A DNA stretch of 5,768 nucleotides, taken from positions 1 through 5,768 of the forward strand of contig JAJFUG010000160.1 of assembly GCA_021372515.1 (NCBI GenBank), read 5' to 3'. Positions 1 through 5,622 of the stretch are shown in pieces (positions within the stretch are counted from its first letter, which is position 1; every line of letters starts with the position of its first letter). Under the pieces are notes generated by a model, which had not been told where the DNA came from, searched no databases, and worked only from the letters and a program-made list of their open reading frames with translations. A program made the translations under genes and the position numbers. The stretch comes from a bacterium. Lineage in GTDB: Bacteria > Gemmatimonadota > Glassbacteria > GWA2-58-10.

Positions 1-773
1 TTCACCACGCGCAATATTCTGTGGCTCCAGTTCCCGTCCCCCTCAAAATACAGCACCGTGTCAACCATGTGCTCCAGTATGCGGGGTCCGGCCAGGGCGC
101 CCTCCTTGGTCACATGGCCCACCAGGACCACGGTCAGGCCCTCCTGCTTGGCCAGGCGCATGAACCCGGCGCTGGCCTCGCGCACCTGGACTATGCTGCC
201 CGGTATACCCTCCACGGCCCCGACATAGACTGTCTGGATCGAGTCCACGATCAGTACGTCGGGCTGAGCCTGCCGCACCGCGGACTCGATCTCCTCGAAA
301 CAGGTCTCGGTCAGGAGCAGGAGTCCCTCGGGTGCAGGGACTCCGAGCCTACGGGTGCGCATGCCGATCTGGCCCTCACTCTCCTCGCCCGAGCAGTAGA
401 GCACCCGCACGCCTGTTGCGGCAAGCTTACCCGCGGCCTGGAGCATCAGGGTGCTCTTGCCTATCCCCGGGTCTCCGCCCAGGAGCAACAGCGAGCCGGG
501 GACCAGCCCGCCGCCGAGGATCGAGTCCAGCTCTGCGATCCCGGTCTTGATCCGTGCCGGCTCCGGGCCACCCGCGAGGACCGCGGCCAGGGGACGGGGC
601 CGCGCCCCCCCGGTTCCCGGGGCGGGGGCGCTTCTCGCCCCCGGCGCCTTCGGCGCGGGCGCGGCCCGCTCGGTCAGGCTGTCCCACGCTCCGCAGCTCT
701 GGCAGCGGCCGGTCCATTTCGCCTGGACCGCTCCGCAGGCCGAGCACTCGTACTGGGTTTTGGGCTTGGGCAT
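1..773 (-). CDS. radA: DNA repair protein RadA (Sms), N-terminal 257 residues, truncated by window edge
   Basis: RadA is a cytoplasmic RecA-like, DnaB-type ATPase that promotes branch migration and processing of recombination intermediates. The sequence shows an N-terminal C4 zinc finger (C10-x2-C13 and C24-x2-C27, with the typical YECSACG and KWTGRCQSCGAW). A Pro/Ala-rich linker follows at about residues 36-72. Next come Walker A GGDPGIGKST (K106), the YCSGEES segment (127-132), Walker B VLIVDS (D177) and the VGHVTKEG / GPRILEHMVDTVLYFEG block. The reading breaks off at codon 258 with bases AA, exactly where the RadA-specific KNRFG motif should begin. About 200 residues (rest of the ATPase core and the Lon-like C-terminal domain) therefore lie outside. 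The start is ATG at 773, with an in-frame TAA six codons upstream, so no longer N-terminus is possible. The ribosome site is weak (AAAGAG-like). The gene lies 116 bp after mlaD in the same direction, with a repeat between them. Family identity is very secure. Confidence 0.97.
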   Translation of the reverse strand, partial: MPKPKTQYECSACGAVQAKWTGRCQSCGAWDSLTERAAPAPKAPGARSAPAPGTGGARPRPLAAVLAGGPEPARIKTGIAELDSILGGGLVPGSLLLLGGDPGIGKSTLMLQAAGKLAATGVRVLYCSGEESEGQIGMRTRRLGVPAPEGLLLLTETCFEEIESAVRQAQPDVLIVDSIQTVYVGAVEGIPGSIVQVREASAGFMRLAKQEGLTVVLVGHVTKEGALAGPRILEHMVDTVLYFEGDGNWSHRILRVV

Positions 774-851
774 GAAAGCTCTTTCTATTTACATTCGCAG
801 CCCGCTTGCCGCGTGCCATTCTCTGTCCGGCAGCGCGGCCTGGGCCAGCGC

Positions 852-884
852 CTCCCCCTTTGACAAAGGGGGAGCGAGGGGGTT
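852..884. repeat. Dispersed TTTGACAAAG hairpin repeat, copy 1 (mlaD-radA spacer)
   Basis: Bases 852-874 form a near-perfect palindrome: 11-bp arms (CTCCCCCTTTG / CAAAGGGGGAG) around a single central A at 863. It is followed by GCGAGGGGGTT. The same unit, TCCC..TTTGACAAAG.GGGA..GAGGGGG.TT, recurs in the same orientation near 2598-2632 between mlaE and mlaF. On the transcribed strand it would form a strong GC-rich stem just after the mlaD stop. No U-tract follows, so I call it a dispersed intergenic repeat rather than a terminator; an effect on mRNA stability or on radA expression is possible. Confidence 0.75.
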
Positions 885-898
885 GTGTTTTAAAACAC
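885..898. repeat. 14-bp perfect palindrome spanning the mlaD stop codon
   Basis: GTGTTTTAAAACAC is a perfect two-fold palindrome. It contains the last two sense codons and the TAA stop of mlaD (stop at 890-892) and directly abuts the TTTGACAAAG repeat. It is AT-rich in the middle and could be a weak stem or chance. No function is assigned. Confidence 0.4.
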
Positions 899-1762
899 CT
901 TCACCCGCACGTATTTCTCCGGGTGCTCGCGCACCTCGGCGATCAGGCTGCGCGCCTCCTGCAGGGCGTCCCGCATGTCGCGGTACAGGCTCTCATCGGC
1001 CAGCAGACGGCCCAGGGTGCCCTGGCCTTCCTGAAGGCCGGCCAGAAGACTGTCCAGGCGCGCACCCGAGCTTTCCACATTGGCCAGGGTGCGCCCGACC
1101 GCCGCCGAGTTGGCCGCCACCAGCGAGTCCACCCCCTGGGCCGTGGAGTCCACCGAGATCAGGGCACGGCGCACCAGAATGTCGTAATCGGCCAGGTTGC
1201 GGCTGAACTCGCGGGTGTTCACCGTGATCTCCCGGATGTTTTCCAGGCTCTCGGTCACCGGGCCGTCCTGGGCGGTCAGGGTGTTGAGACGCTCCAGAAG
1301 GGTCTGGGCTTTCTGCATCAGGCTGATCGTGTGGTCGATTATCACCGCACTGCGGACCATGATATCCTCGATGCCGGGGCCCAGCTCGCCCTCGATCTGG
1401 CTGCCCGGGGGCAGGGGCGCTCCCTGTCCCAGACTCAGCTCCACGCTGGAGGAGCCGAACACGTCCGTGGCGTTGATCGAGGCCAGTGTGCCCGCGGTCA
1501 CCGGGACATCCGATTTCACATAGAACTCGACCCAGGCTTTCTGGTCGCGCAGCCCGATCTTGCGCACCCGTCCCACCACCACCCCGGCCGCGGTGACATT
1601 GTTCCCCTCGACCAGGCGGCCCACGTTGTTGAATTCGGCGTGGTAGGTTACGCGGTCGCGGGCGGTCAGCACCCCGCGCAGGTAGAACACCGAAACCAGT
1701 ACCATGACAAAAGCCGTAAGGACAGCTATCCCCACGAGCGTGGCGGCTTTCCGGCTGTTCAT
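890..1762 (-). CDS. mlaD: MlaD-like MCE-domain protein of a phospholipid ABC transporter
   Basis: This is a 290-residue membrane-anchored MCE protein. In the Mla family it forms a hexameric periplasmic ring on the MlaE-MlaF complex and carries phospholipid between the inner membrane and a periplasmic carrier or outer membrane. One N-terminal TM helix is visible (about residues 8-29, LVGIAVLTAFVMVLVSVFYL) with short basic residues before it. A single MCE domain follows at about 38-115, with the typical pattern AEFNNVGRLVEGNNVTAAGV, VGRVRKIGL and a TDVFGSSSVELS end. The rest (about 130-280) is mostly helical, with heptad-like hydrophobic spacing and many Q/S/T residues, as in the helical channel-forming tails of MCE proteins. 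It ends in HPEKYVRVKVF. It starts 49 bp after mlaF with a good ribosome site (GAGGAG, 5-nt spacer). One MCE domain and a modest length make it MlaD-like rather than PqiB- or LetB-like. Confidence 0.93.
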   Translation of the reverse strand: MNSRKAATLVGIAVLTAFVMVLVSVFYLRGVLTARDRVTYHAEFNNVGRLVEGNNVTAAGVVVGRVRKIGLRDQKAWVEFYVKSDVPVTAGTLASINATDVFGSSSVELSLGQGAPLPPGSQIEGELGPGIEDIMVRSAVIIDHTISLMQKAQTLLERLNTLTAQDGPVTESLENIREITVNTREFSRNLADYDILVRRALISVDSTAQGVDSLVAANSAAVGRTLANVESSGARLDSLLAGLQEGQGTLGRLLADESLYRDMRDALQEARSLIAEVREHPEKYVRVKVF

Positions 1763-1767
1763 CCTCT

Positions 1768-1773
1768 CTCCTC
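1768..1773 (-). promoter_or_regulatory. Ribosome binding site of mlaD
   Basis: GAGGAG on the minus strand lies 5 nt before the ATG at 1762, inside the purine-rich run GAGGAGAGAGG. It supports that start and suggests mlaD is translated independently of mlaF. Confidence 0.75.
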
Positions 1774-1811
1774 GGCCCTGGGCCCGGGCGGATCGCGCGG
1801 ACCCGGCAGGC

Positions 1812-2576
1812 TCAATGCACGGCGGTCAGCGGCCCCACCGCCCGTCCTTCCAGGAACTGGCGCACAGCGGGGTCCGTGCTGGAGCGAAGCTCATCCCCGC
1901 TCCCGTCGAAATAAATCCTGCCGTCCAGCAGGAAACAGAAACGCGTGCCAACCTTGAGCGCGCTGGCCACATCGTGGGTCACCACCACACTGGTCACTCC
2001 CAGGTTGCGGCGGGTGTCCACGATCAGGTCGTTGATCGAGTCCGCGGTGATCGGGTCGAGCCCGGTGGTCGGCTCATCGTACAGGATCACCTCGGGGTTC
2101 ATGGCGATGGCCCGGGCCAGTCCCACGCGCTTGCGCATCCCGCCCGACAGCTCGGCCGGCATGCGTCCCTCCACGCCCGACAGTCCCACCGCCTCCAGGC
2201 GCTCGCGCACCACCGCGGCTATTTCCTGTTCGGACATTTTCGTATGACGGTGCAGAGCGGCCGAGACATTCTGGCCCACGCTCATCGAGTCGAACAGGGC
2301 CGCGCTCTGGAACAGCATGCCGAAACGTTTGCGCACCTCGTTCAGACAGTTGCGGCTCATCCCCTCCAGCGGCGCGCCGTCGAACAGCACCTGCCCGCTG
2401 TCCGGCCGCATCAGGCCGATCATGTGCTTGAGGATCACGCTTTTGCCCGCCCCGCTGCGGCCCATTATCACCAGGGTCTCGCCGCGGCGCACTTGCAGAT
2501 CCAGACAGTTCAGCACCGCCTGACCGCCCAGGCGCTTCGTCACCCCGCGCAGCTCGATTATCGCCGCCTCGCTCAT
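1812..2576 (-). CDS. mlaF: MlaF-like ATP-binding protein of the phospholipid ABC transporter
   Basis: This is a 254-residue cytoplasmic ABC ATPase that powers the MlaE permease. Numbered from the ATG at 2576, it has Walker A GRSGAGKS (39-46), Q-loop Q90 in MLFQSAALFDSMSV, ABC signature LSGGM (143-147), Walker B VILYDE (D167, E168), D-loop GLDP (172-175) and switch H201 in VVVTHD. The FQSAALFDSM and GGMRKRVGLARAIAMNPE stretches are typical of the MlaF/MCE subfamily (TIGR-type Ttg2A). All catalytic residues are present. The open frame extends 25 codons further up to an ATG at 2651, but that extension is encoded by the TTTGACAAAG repeat. The ATG at 2576 has a strong ribosome site and begins right at the domain (MSEAAIIELRGVTKRLG), so I chose it. 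It lies 172 bp after mlaE and 49 bp before mlaD. Confidence 0.96.
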   Translation of the reverse strand: MSEAAIIELRGVTKRLGGQAVLNCLDLQVRRGETLVIMGRSGAGKSVILKHMIGLMRPDSGQVLFDGAPLEGMSRNCLNEVRKRFGMLFQSAALFDSMSVGQNVSAALHRHTKMSEQEIAAVVRERLEAVGLSGVEGRMPAELSGGMRKRVGLARAIAMNPEVILYDEPTTGLDPITADSINDLIVDTRRNLGVTSVVVTHDVASALKVGTRFCFLLDGRIYFDGSGDELRSSTDPAVRQFLEGRAVGPLTAVH

Positions 2577-2582
2577 GGCACG

Positions 2583-2588
2583 ACCTCC
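2583..2588 (-). promoter_or_regulatory. Ribosome binding site that decides the mlaF start
   Basis: GGAGGT on the minus strand is separated by 6 nt (CGTGCC) from the ATG at 2576. This near-ideal Shine-Dalgarno sequence argues for the internal start rather than the upstream ATG at 2651, whose codons run through a repeat. Confidence 0.85.
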
Positions 2589-2597
2589 CGCGCCGAC

Positions 2598-2632
2598 CTC
2601 TCCCTTTGACAAAGAGGGACTGAGGGGGATTT
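2598..2632. repeat. Dispersed TTTGACAAAG hairpin repeat, copy 2 (mlaE-mlaF spacer)
   Basis: This is the second copy of the unit at 852-884, in the same orientation. Its core is TCCCTTTGACAAAGAGGGA, followed by CTGAGGGGGATTT. The stem about the central A at 2609 is imperfect (C2603/A2615 mismatch and a T-G pair), so this copy is slightly degenerate. It lies between the mlaE stop and the mlaF ribosome site. Confidence 0.75.
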
Positions 2633-2645
2633 GATCATATGGATC

Positions 2646-2669
2646 GGGCACGGCGCTCCGCGCCGCTAC
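2646..2669 (-). repeat. 24-nt GTAG-type palindromic repeat, copy A
   Basis: Read on the minus strand it starts GTAGCGGC and ends GCCGTGCCC. Its inner stem is CGGCGC / GCGCCG around a 3-nt loop (2651-2665). It matches the copy at 5506-5529 at 19 of 24 positions, including the first four and last nine bases, with differences concentrated in the palindrome centre. It resembles REP-type elements: a conserved GTAG head plus a GC hairpin. Confidence 0.65.
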
Positions 2670-2748
2670 AGCCGATCTTCCAGATTAAGGGCTGGCCCCA
2701 GTCTCCCCTCCCTGGACGCGAAAACCATACACAAAAACAAACCACGTC

Positions 2749-3528
2749 TCATTGGGTCGGGAACAGGATCAGGGCCAGGATATAGTCGAAGATCAGCACC
2801 AGAAGGCAGTTGGTCACCACGCTGCGCGTGGTGGTCTGGCCCACCCCGGCCGCGCCTTGGGGCGCATAATAGCCGTAGCAGCAGCCCACCGTGGCCACTG
2901 TCAACCCGAACACCAGCGACTTGATCACCCCGCTGTAGATATCCCAGGGCAGCACGAACTGGCTGATCCCCTGCATGAATATCTGGCGGCTCATCTCCAA
3001 GTAGATCATGCAGATCATGTACGCCCCGCCGATAGCGATAGCGCTGCTGTAGACCACGATCACCGGCATCATGATCATCCCGGCGATCACGCGCGGCAGC
3101 ACCAGGAAGCGCACCGGGTCGAGAGCCATGGTCTCCATGGCGTCGATCTGCTCGGTCACGCGCATGGTGCCCAGCTCCGCCGCAATCGAGGCTCCCACCC
3201 GTCCCGACAGCACCAGGGCGGTCAGCACCGGCGACAGCTCGATTATCACCGATTTGCCGATCGCCGCGCTGATGAACAGGTCGGGCACGTACTGCTCCAC
3301 CTGGTAGCTGGTCTGCACGGCTATCACCATTCCGGTGAACAGGCTGGTCACCGCCACCAGGGGCAGCGAGGCGATCCCGATCCGCATCATCTGCTCGACC
3401 AGCTCGCGCCGCACGCTCCACACCCGTGGCAGCTCCAGCGCCGTCCGGCCCATCAGGCCGGCCGACTCTCCCAGGCGGGTCAGGCTCTCCAATACCCGCT
3501 CGCCGAGCTGCTGAAAAAGGCCGACCAT
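2749..3528 (-). CDS. mlaE: MlaE-like permease of the phospholipid ABC transporter
   Basis: This is a 259-residue inner-membrane permease; in the family a dimer forms the lipid path beneath the MlaD ring. Visible features are an amphipathic N-terminal interface helix (about 1-45) and hydrophobic segments at about 52-72, 84-110, 142-175, 203-222 and 238-257. The family hallmark ELSPVLTALVLSGRVGASIA (97-116) is followed by AELGTMRVTEQIDAMETMA (117-135), the coupling region that contacts MlaF. The length is typical. The ATG at 3528 lies 2 nt after the dnaB TGA. A GGAGG inside the end of dnaB (3539-3543) has a 10-nt spacer, so translational coupling to dnaB is likely. A 172-bp repeat-bearing spacer follows before mlaF. 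Identity as an MlaE/Ttg2B-family permease is secure. The exact lipid substrate is inferred from the family. Confidence 0.95.
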   Translation of the reverse strand: MVGLFQQLGERVLESLTRLGESAGLMGRTALELPRVWSVRRELVEQMMRIGIASLPLVAVTSLFTGMVIAVQTSYQVEQYVPDLFISAAIGKSVIIELSPVLTALVLSGRVGASIAAELGTMRVTEQIDAMETMALDPVRFLVLPRVIAGMIMMPVIVVYSSAIAIGGAYMICMIYLEMSRQIFMQGISQFVLPWDIYSGVIKSLVFGLTVATVGCCYGYYAPQGAAGVGQTTTRSVVTNCLLVLIFDYILALILFPTQ

Positions 3529-3530
3529 GC

Positions 3531-4958
3531 TCAGTACGCCTCCGCATCCTCCCGGAAACTGACATTCCGGAACGTGGTGAACTCCTTGATAAAGGTCAGC
3601 TCCACGGTGCCGGTCGGGCCGTTACGGTTCTTTTCCACGATTATCTGGGCCAGGTTCTCGGTGCTTTTGCCGTCCTGCTCGGTGATGTCATACATCTCGG
3701 GACGGTAGATGAACACCACCAGGTCGGCATCCTGCTCGATCGCGCCGGACTCGCGAAGGTCGGCCAGTTGCGGGCGGCGGTCCTGACGGCCCTCCACGGC
3801 GCGGGAAAGCTGGCTCAGGGCGATCACCGGGATATCCAGCTCCTTGGCCAGGGCCTTGAGCGAGCGGCTGATCATGCTGATTTCCTGCTGGCGGCTCTCG
3901 ATGCGGCCCGCGGTGCGCACCAGCTGCATGTAATCGATAACCACCAGCCCGATGTTCTCCATTTTCTTGAGCCGGCGGCTCTTGGCCCGTATTTCCAGCA
4001 CGGATATCTCGGGGGTGTCGTCGATGAACATCGGGGCGTCGAACAGGCGGTTGGCGGCCTGGTTCAGGTTGTGCCATTCAAGATCGGTCAGCTTGGCCGT
4101 GCGCATTTTGCCCACCGGCACGTGCGAGATGGAGCTCAAGAGGCGCTGCACCAGCTGCTGCTTGCTCATTTCCAGGCTGAACACGGCCACCGGCACCGGC
4201 TCGGGGTGTTTGTTCGTGCCCAGGGCCAGGTTCAGGCCCACATTCAGGCAGAATGAGGTTTTGCCCATGCCCGGGCGTCCGGCCACGATGATAAGGTCGG
4301 ATTTCTGAAGGCCCACGGTCAGCTTGTCCAGGTCGAAAAACCCGGTGGGCACGCCGGTCATCTCGATGTTGTGGTGGGTGCGGTATTCGATGTCGTTGAT
4401 GATGTCGTGGATGATCGGCCGGATGGGCGAAAAGCCCTCCTTGAGACGGAAATCCTGGATCTGGAAAATCCGCTCCTCAGCCGAGTCGATCATCCGGTCC
4501 ACGTCCTCCACCGGCTGGTAGGACTCCTGGATGATCGTGGTGCAGCTTTCGATCAGGCGGCGCAACATGAACTTTTCGCGCACGATCTGGGCATGGTGGC
4601 CCACATTGGCCGCCGTGGCCACCGAGCCGGCCACTTCGAAGATGAACGGCGCCCCGCCGATATCCTCCAGCGCGCCGTCCTTGCGCAACTGCTCGGAGAG
4701 GGTCACCGGGTCGACATCCACGCTCTTTTCGTACAGGCTGACCACGGCCGAGAACAGCCGCCGGTGTGGCTCGCTGTAGAAACACTTGTCGTGCAGCAGC
4801 TCCACCGCCTGACCGATAGCCTCGCGGTCCATCAGCATCGCGCCCAGCACGCTGGCCTCTGCCTCGCGCGAGAACGGGATGCTGCGGCTGTAGTCCGCGG
4901 CGATAGCCGCCAGGGCGGCGCTCTCGCCGCCGGGGGTGTCGGATTTCTTCTTAGCCAT
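3531..4958 (-). CDS. dnaB: Replicative DNA helicase DnaB
   Basis: This is a 475-residue hexameric 5'-3' helicase that unwinds DNA at the replication fork. The N-terminal helical domain is at about 25-130 (SIPFSREAEASVLGAML, with the usual ANVGHHAQIVREK at 117-129). A linker helix follows at about 150-175. The RecA-like domain starts at GVPTGFFDLD (202). Catalytic features present are Walker A GRPGMGKTS (227-235, K233), catalytic E263 in FSLEMS, and Walker B VVIDY (D342). Also present are the SQLSRAVEGR loop (382-391), RESGAIEQDAD (402-412) and the arginine-finger segment VEKNRNG (K443, R445). There is no intein or insertion, and the length is normal. The ATG at 4958 (MAKKKSDTPGG) has no strong ribosome site, only GGAT. 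It heads a tight series with mlaE 2 nt downstream. Upstream is an AT-rich hypothetical gene, not the rplI that often precedes dnaB. Confidence 0.98.
   Translation of the reverse strand: MAKKKSDTPGGESAALAAIAADYSRSIPFSREAEASVLGAMLMDREAIGQAVELLHDKCFYSEPHRRLFSAVVSLYEKSVDVDPVTLSEQLRKDGALEDIGGAPFIFEVAGSVATAANVGHHAQIVREKFMLRRLIESCTTIIQESYQPVEDVDRMIDSAEERIFQIQDFRLKEGFSPIRPIIHDIINDIEYRTHHNIEMTGVPTGFFDLDKLTVGLQKSDLIIVAGRPGMGKTSFCLNVGLNLALGTNKHPEPVPVAVFSLEMSKQQLVQRLLSSISHVPVGKMRTAKLTDLEWHNLNQAANRLFDAPMFIDDTPEISVLEIRAKSRRLKKMENIGLVVIDYMQLVRTAGRIESRQQEISMISRSLKALAKELDIPVIALSQLSRAVEGRQDRRPQLADLRESGAIEQDADLVVFIYRPEMYDITEQDGKSTENLAQIIVEKNRNGPTGTVELTFIKEFTTFRNVSFREDAEAY
3539..3543 (-). promoter_or_regulatory. 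Ribosome binding site of mlaE inside dnaB
   Basis: GGAGG on the minus strand overlaps the last codons of dnaB, 10 nt before the mlaE ATG at 3528. The spacing is slightly long, and coupling from dnaB termination (TGA, 2 nt, ATG) probably assists initiation. Confidence 0.55.
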
Positions 4959-5025
4959 GCATAATCCGATGAAAATAATAAGAAAAGCCCAGACGCCAAT
5001 AATACCTACTGAATAAAGAAAACAT
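4951..5025 (-). other. Possible 24-codon upstream ORF overlapping the dnaB start
   Basis: An ATG at 5025, one base after the stop of the preceding gene, opens 24 codons (MFSLFSRYYWRLGFSYYFHR, then IMHG). It ends with TAA at 4953-4951, inside the second and third dnaB codons. The peptide is rich in F, Y, R and W. It has no clear ribosome site of its own. It could be a leader that couples translation to dnaB, but an open frame this short in AT-rich DNA is easily chance. The same 68-bp interval (4959-5026) must hold any promoter private to dnaB. TATTAT hexamers lie near 4975 and 5000, but I see no matching -35. Confidence 0.15.
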
Positions 5026-5026
5026 T

Positions 5027-5460
5027 TCAGGTAGTTCTCTTTGGAGATGATCCAATCAGGTGAAAGCTGAAAGAGTTTGCATCATCCTCTACCGCCAATC
5101 CCAAATCTTTTCGAACCGCAAGTACAAGTTCTTTGAGCAAATTATCGTGGTTTACTTGCGATCTGTTCGTATTTGAAAATTTAGTTTCATCATGAAAAGC
5201 CATCAACGCCGAGATCACATATTGTGGTGCGGCAAGCACTATTGTATTTGCCGCCAGCGCAAATCGCATATTGGCGTCGTCTTTGTCAATCCCATCAACA
5301 GCAAGGTCGGAAATAGACGAAAAAGAACCTTATAATGATTCAATTTCTCATGCTGCCATTGAACCTTGAGTTCATGCCTCTTTGTTAGATAAAAAGTCAA
5401 AGCGGCGACAATTATGCTTGTGGATGCAGCAATAATTGCAACTGCTATTTCTACGCCCAT
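5027..5460 (-). pseudogene. Small membrane-anchored protein of unknown function, broken by a 1-base frameshift
   Basis: Two overlapping minus-strand frames read as halves of one protein. From ATG 5460 the first half is MGVEIAVAIIAASTSIIVAA..., with one TM helix at about residues 3-24. A charged stretch TKRHELKVQWQHEKLNHYKV follows. After codon 46 the sensible reading switches frame and continues FSSISDLAVDGIDKDDAN, then MRFALAANTIVLAAPQYVIS, ending LIGSSPKRTT at the TGA (5027-5029). Adding one A to the 5-A tract at 5320-5324 gives a single 144-residue frame across all 434 bases. As read, the first frame instead runs on to a stop at 5239, adding a basic tail with no homology-like features. The architecture is one N-terminal TM plus a helical cytoplasmic domain; I recognise no named family. 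A GAGG at 5469-5472 (8-nt spacer) supports the start. Base composition is clearly AT-richer than the neighbours (51 of 120 bases G+C at 5041-5160). The shift may be a real lesion or a homopolymer sequencing error. Confidence 0.7.
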
Positions 5461-5505
5461 AATGGAAGCCTCAACGTTTACTCACAGATAGCAGATATTG
5501 CCTGC

Positions 5506-5529
5506 GTAGGGGCACGGCATGCCGTGCCC
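5506..5529 (+). repeat. 24-nt GTAG-type palindromic repeat, copy B
   Basis: This copy begins GTAGGGGC and ends GCCGTGCCC. It contains the perfect palindrome GGGCACGGCA / TGCCGTGCCC (5510-5529). It shares 19 of 24 positions with copy A at 2646-2669. Confidence 0.7.
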
Positions 5530-5545
5530 ACAAGACCCAAACGCC

Positions 5546-5569
5546 GGGCGACATATATGTCGCCCCTAC
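5546..5569 (-). repeat. 24-nt GTAG-type palindromic repeat, copy C
   Basis: Read on the minus strand it begins GTAGGGGC and ends GCCC. The perfect palindrome GGGCGACATA / TATGTCGCCC (5546-5565) forms its body. It has the same head, tail and length as copies A and B but a different, AT-centred stem, so the stem sequence varies while complementarity is kept. Confidence 0.65.
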
Positions 5570-5622
5570 GACAACGCCAAACAACAGGATTTAATCACAG
5601 ATACATTCAGTCCTGTCCCCCC

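Larger units (their letters stand above)
5505..5570. repeat. Composite inverted element: two palindromes inside 9-bp terminal inverted repeats
   Basis: CGTAGGGGC (5505-5513) and its reverse complement GCCCCTACG (5562-5570) bound a 66-bp element. Each end belongs to a perfect 20-bp palindrome (5510-5529 and 5546-5565), with a 16-bp spacer between. This head-to-head arrangement matches a paired REP (BIME-like) or very small MITE-like unit. It lies between the methyltransferase stop and the start of the broken gene, so on RNA it would also form two stable stems downstream of the methyltransferase. No U-tract makes it a standard terminator. Confidence 0.75.

Noticed and set aside
852-898. Rho-independent terminator between mlaD and radA
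   Set aside because: The stems are strong, but no U-tract follows on the minus strand, and the main hairpin is a copy of a repeat found also between mlaE and mlaF. It is better described as a dispersed repeat.
806-1957. 383-codon open frame on the plus strand
   Set aside because: It is antisense to mlaD and part of mlaF, has no recognisable domain, and is rich in H/Q/G/R as expected from reversed high-GC coding sequence. mlaD and mlaF are clearly the real genes.
2666-3565. 299-codon minus-strand frame overlapping mlaE
   Set aside because: It is an out-of-frame shadow with low-complexity G/R/D/P composition; the mlaE frame at 2749-3528 carries the family motifs and membrane segments.
2752-3708. 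318-codon plus-strand frame
   Set aside because: It is antisense to mlaE and the end of dnaB, His/Gln-rich, with no motif: a GC-driven shadow.
4959-5030. Sigma-70 promoter for dnaB
   Set aside because: Two TATTAT hexamers are present, but neither has a recognisable -35 at 16-18 bp. In AT-rich DNA such matches are expected by chance.
5310-5335. Programmed -1 ribosomal frameshift in the small gene
   Set aside because: The T5 run lacks a proper X-XXY-YYZ heptamer in the needed frame, and no clear downstream stem was seen. A 1-base deletion or sequencing error is simpler.
5505-5570. CRISPR repeats or an attachment site
   Set aside because: The palindromes are inverted rather than direct repeats, with a 16-bp gap and differing stems. 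No integrase or cas gene is nearby.
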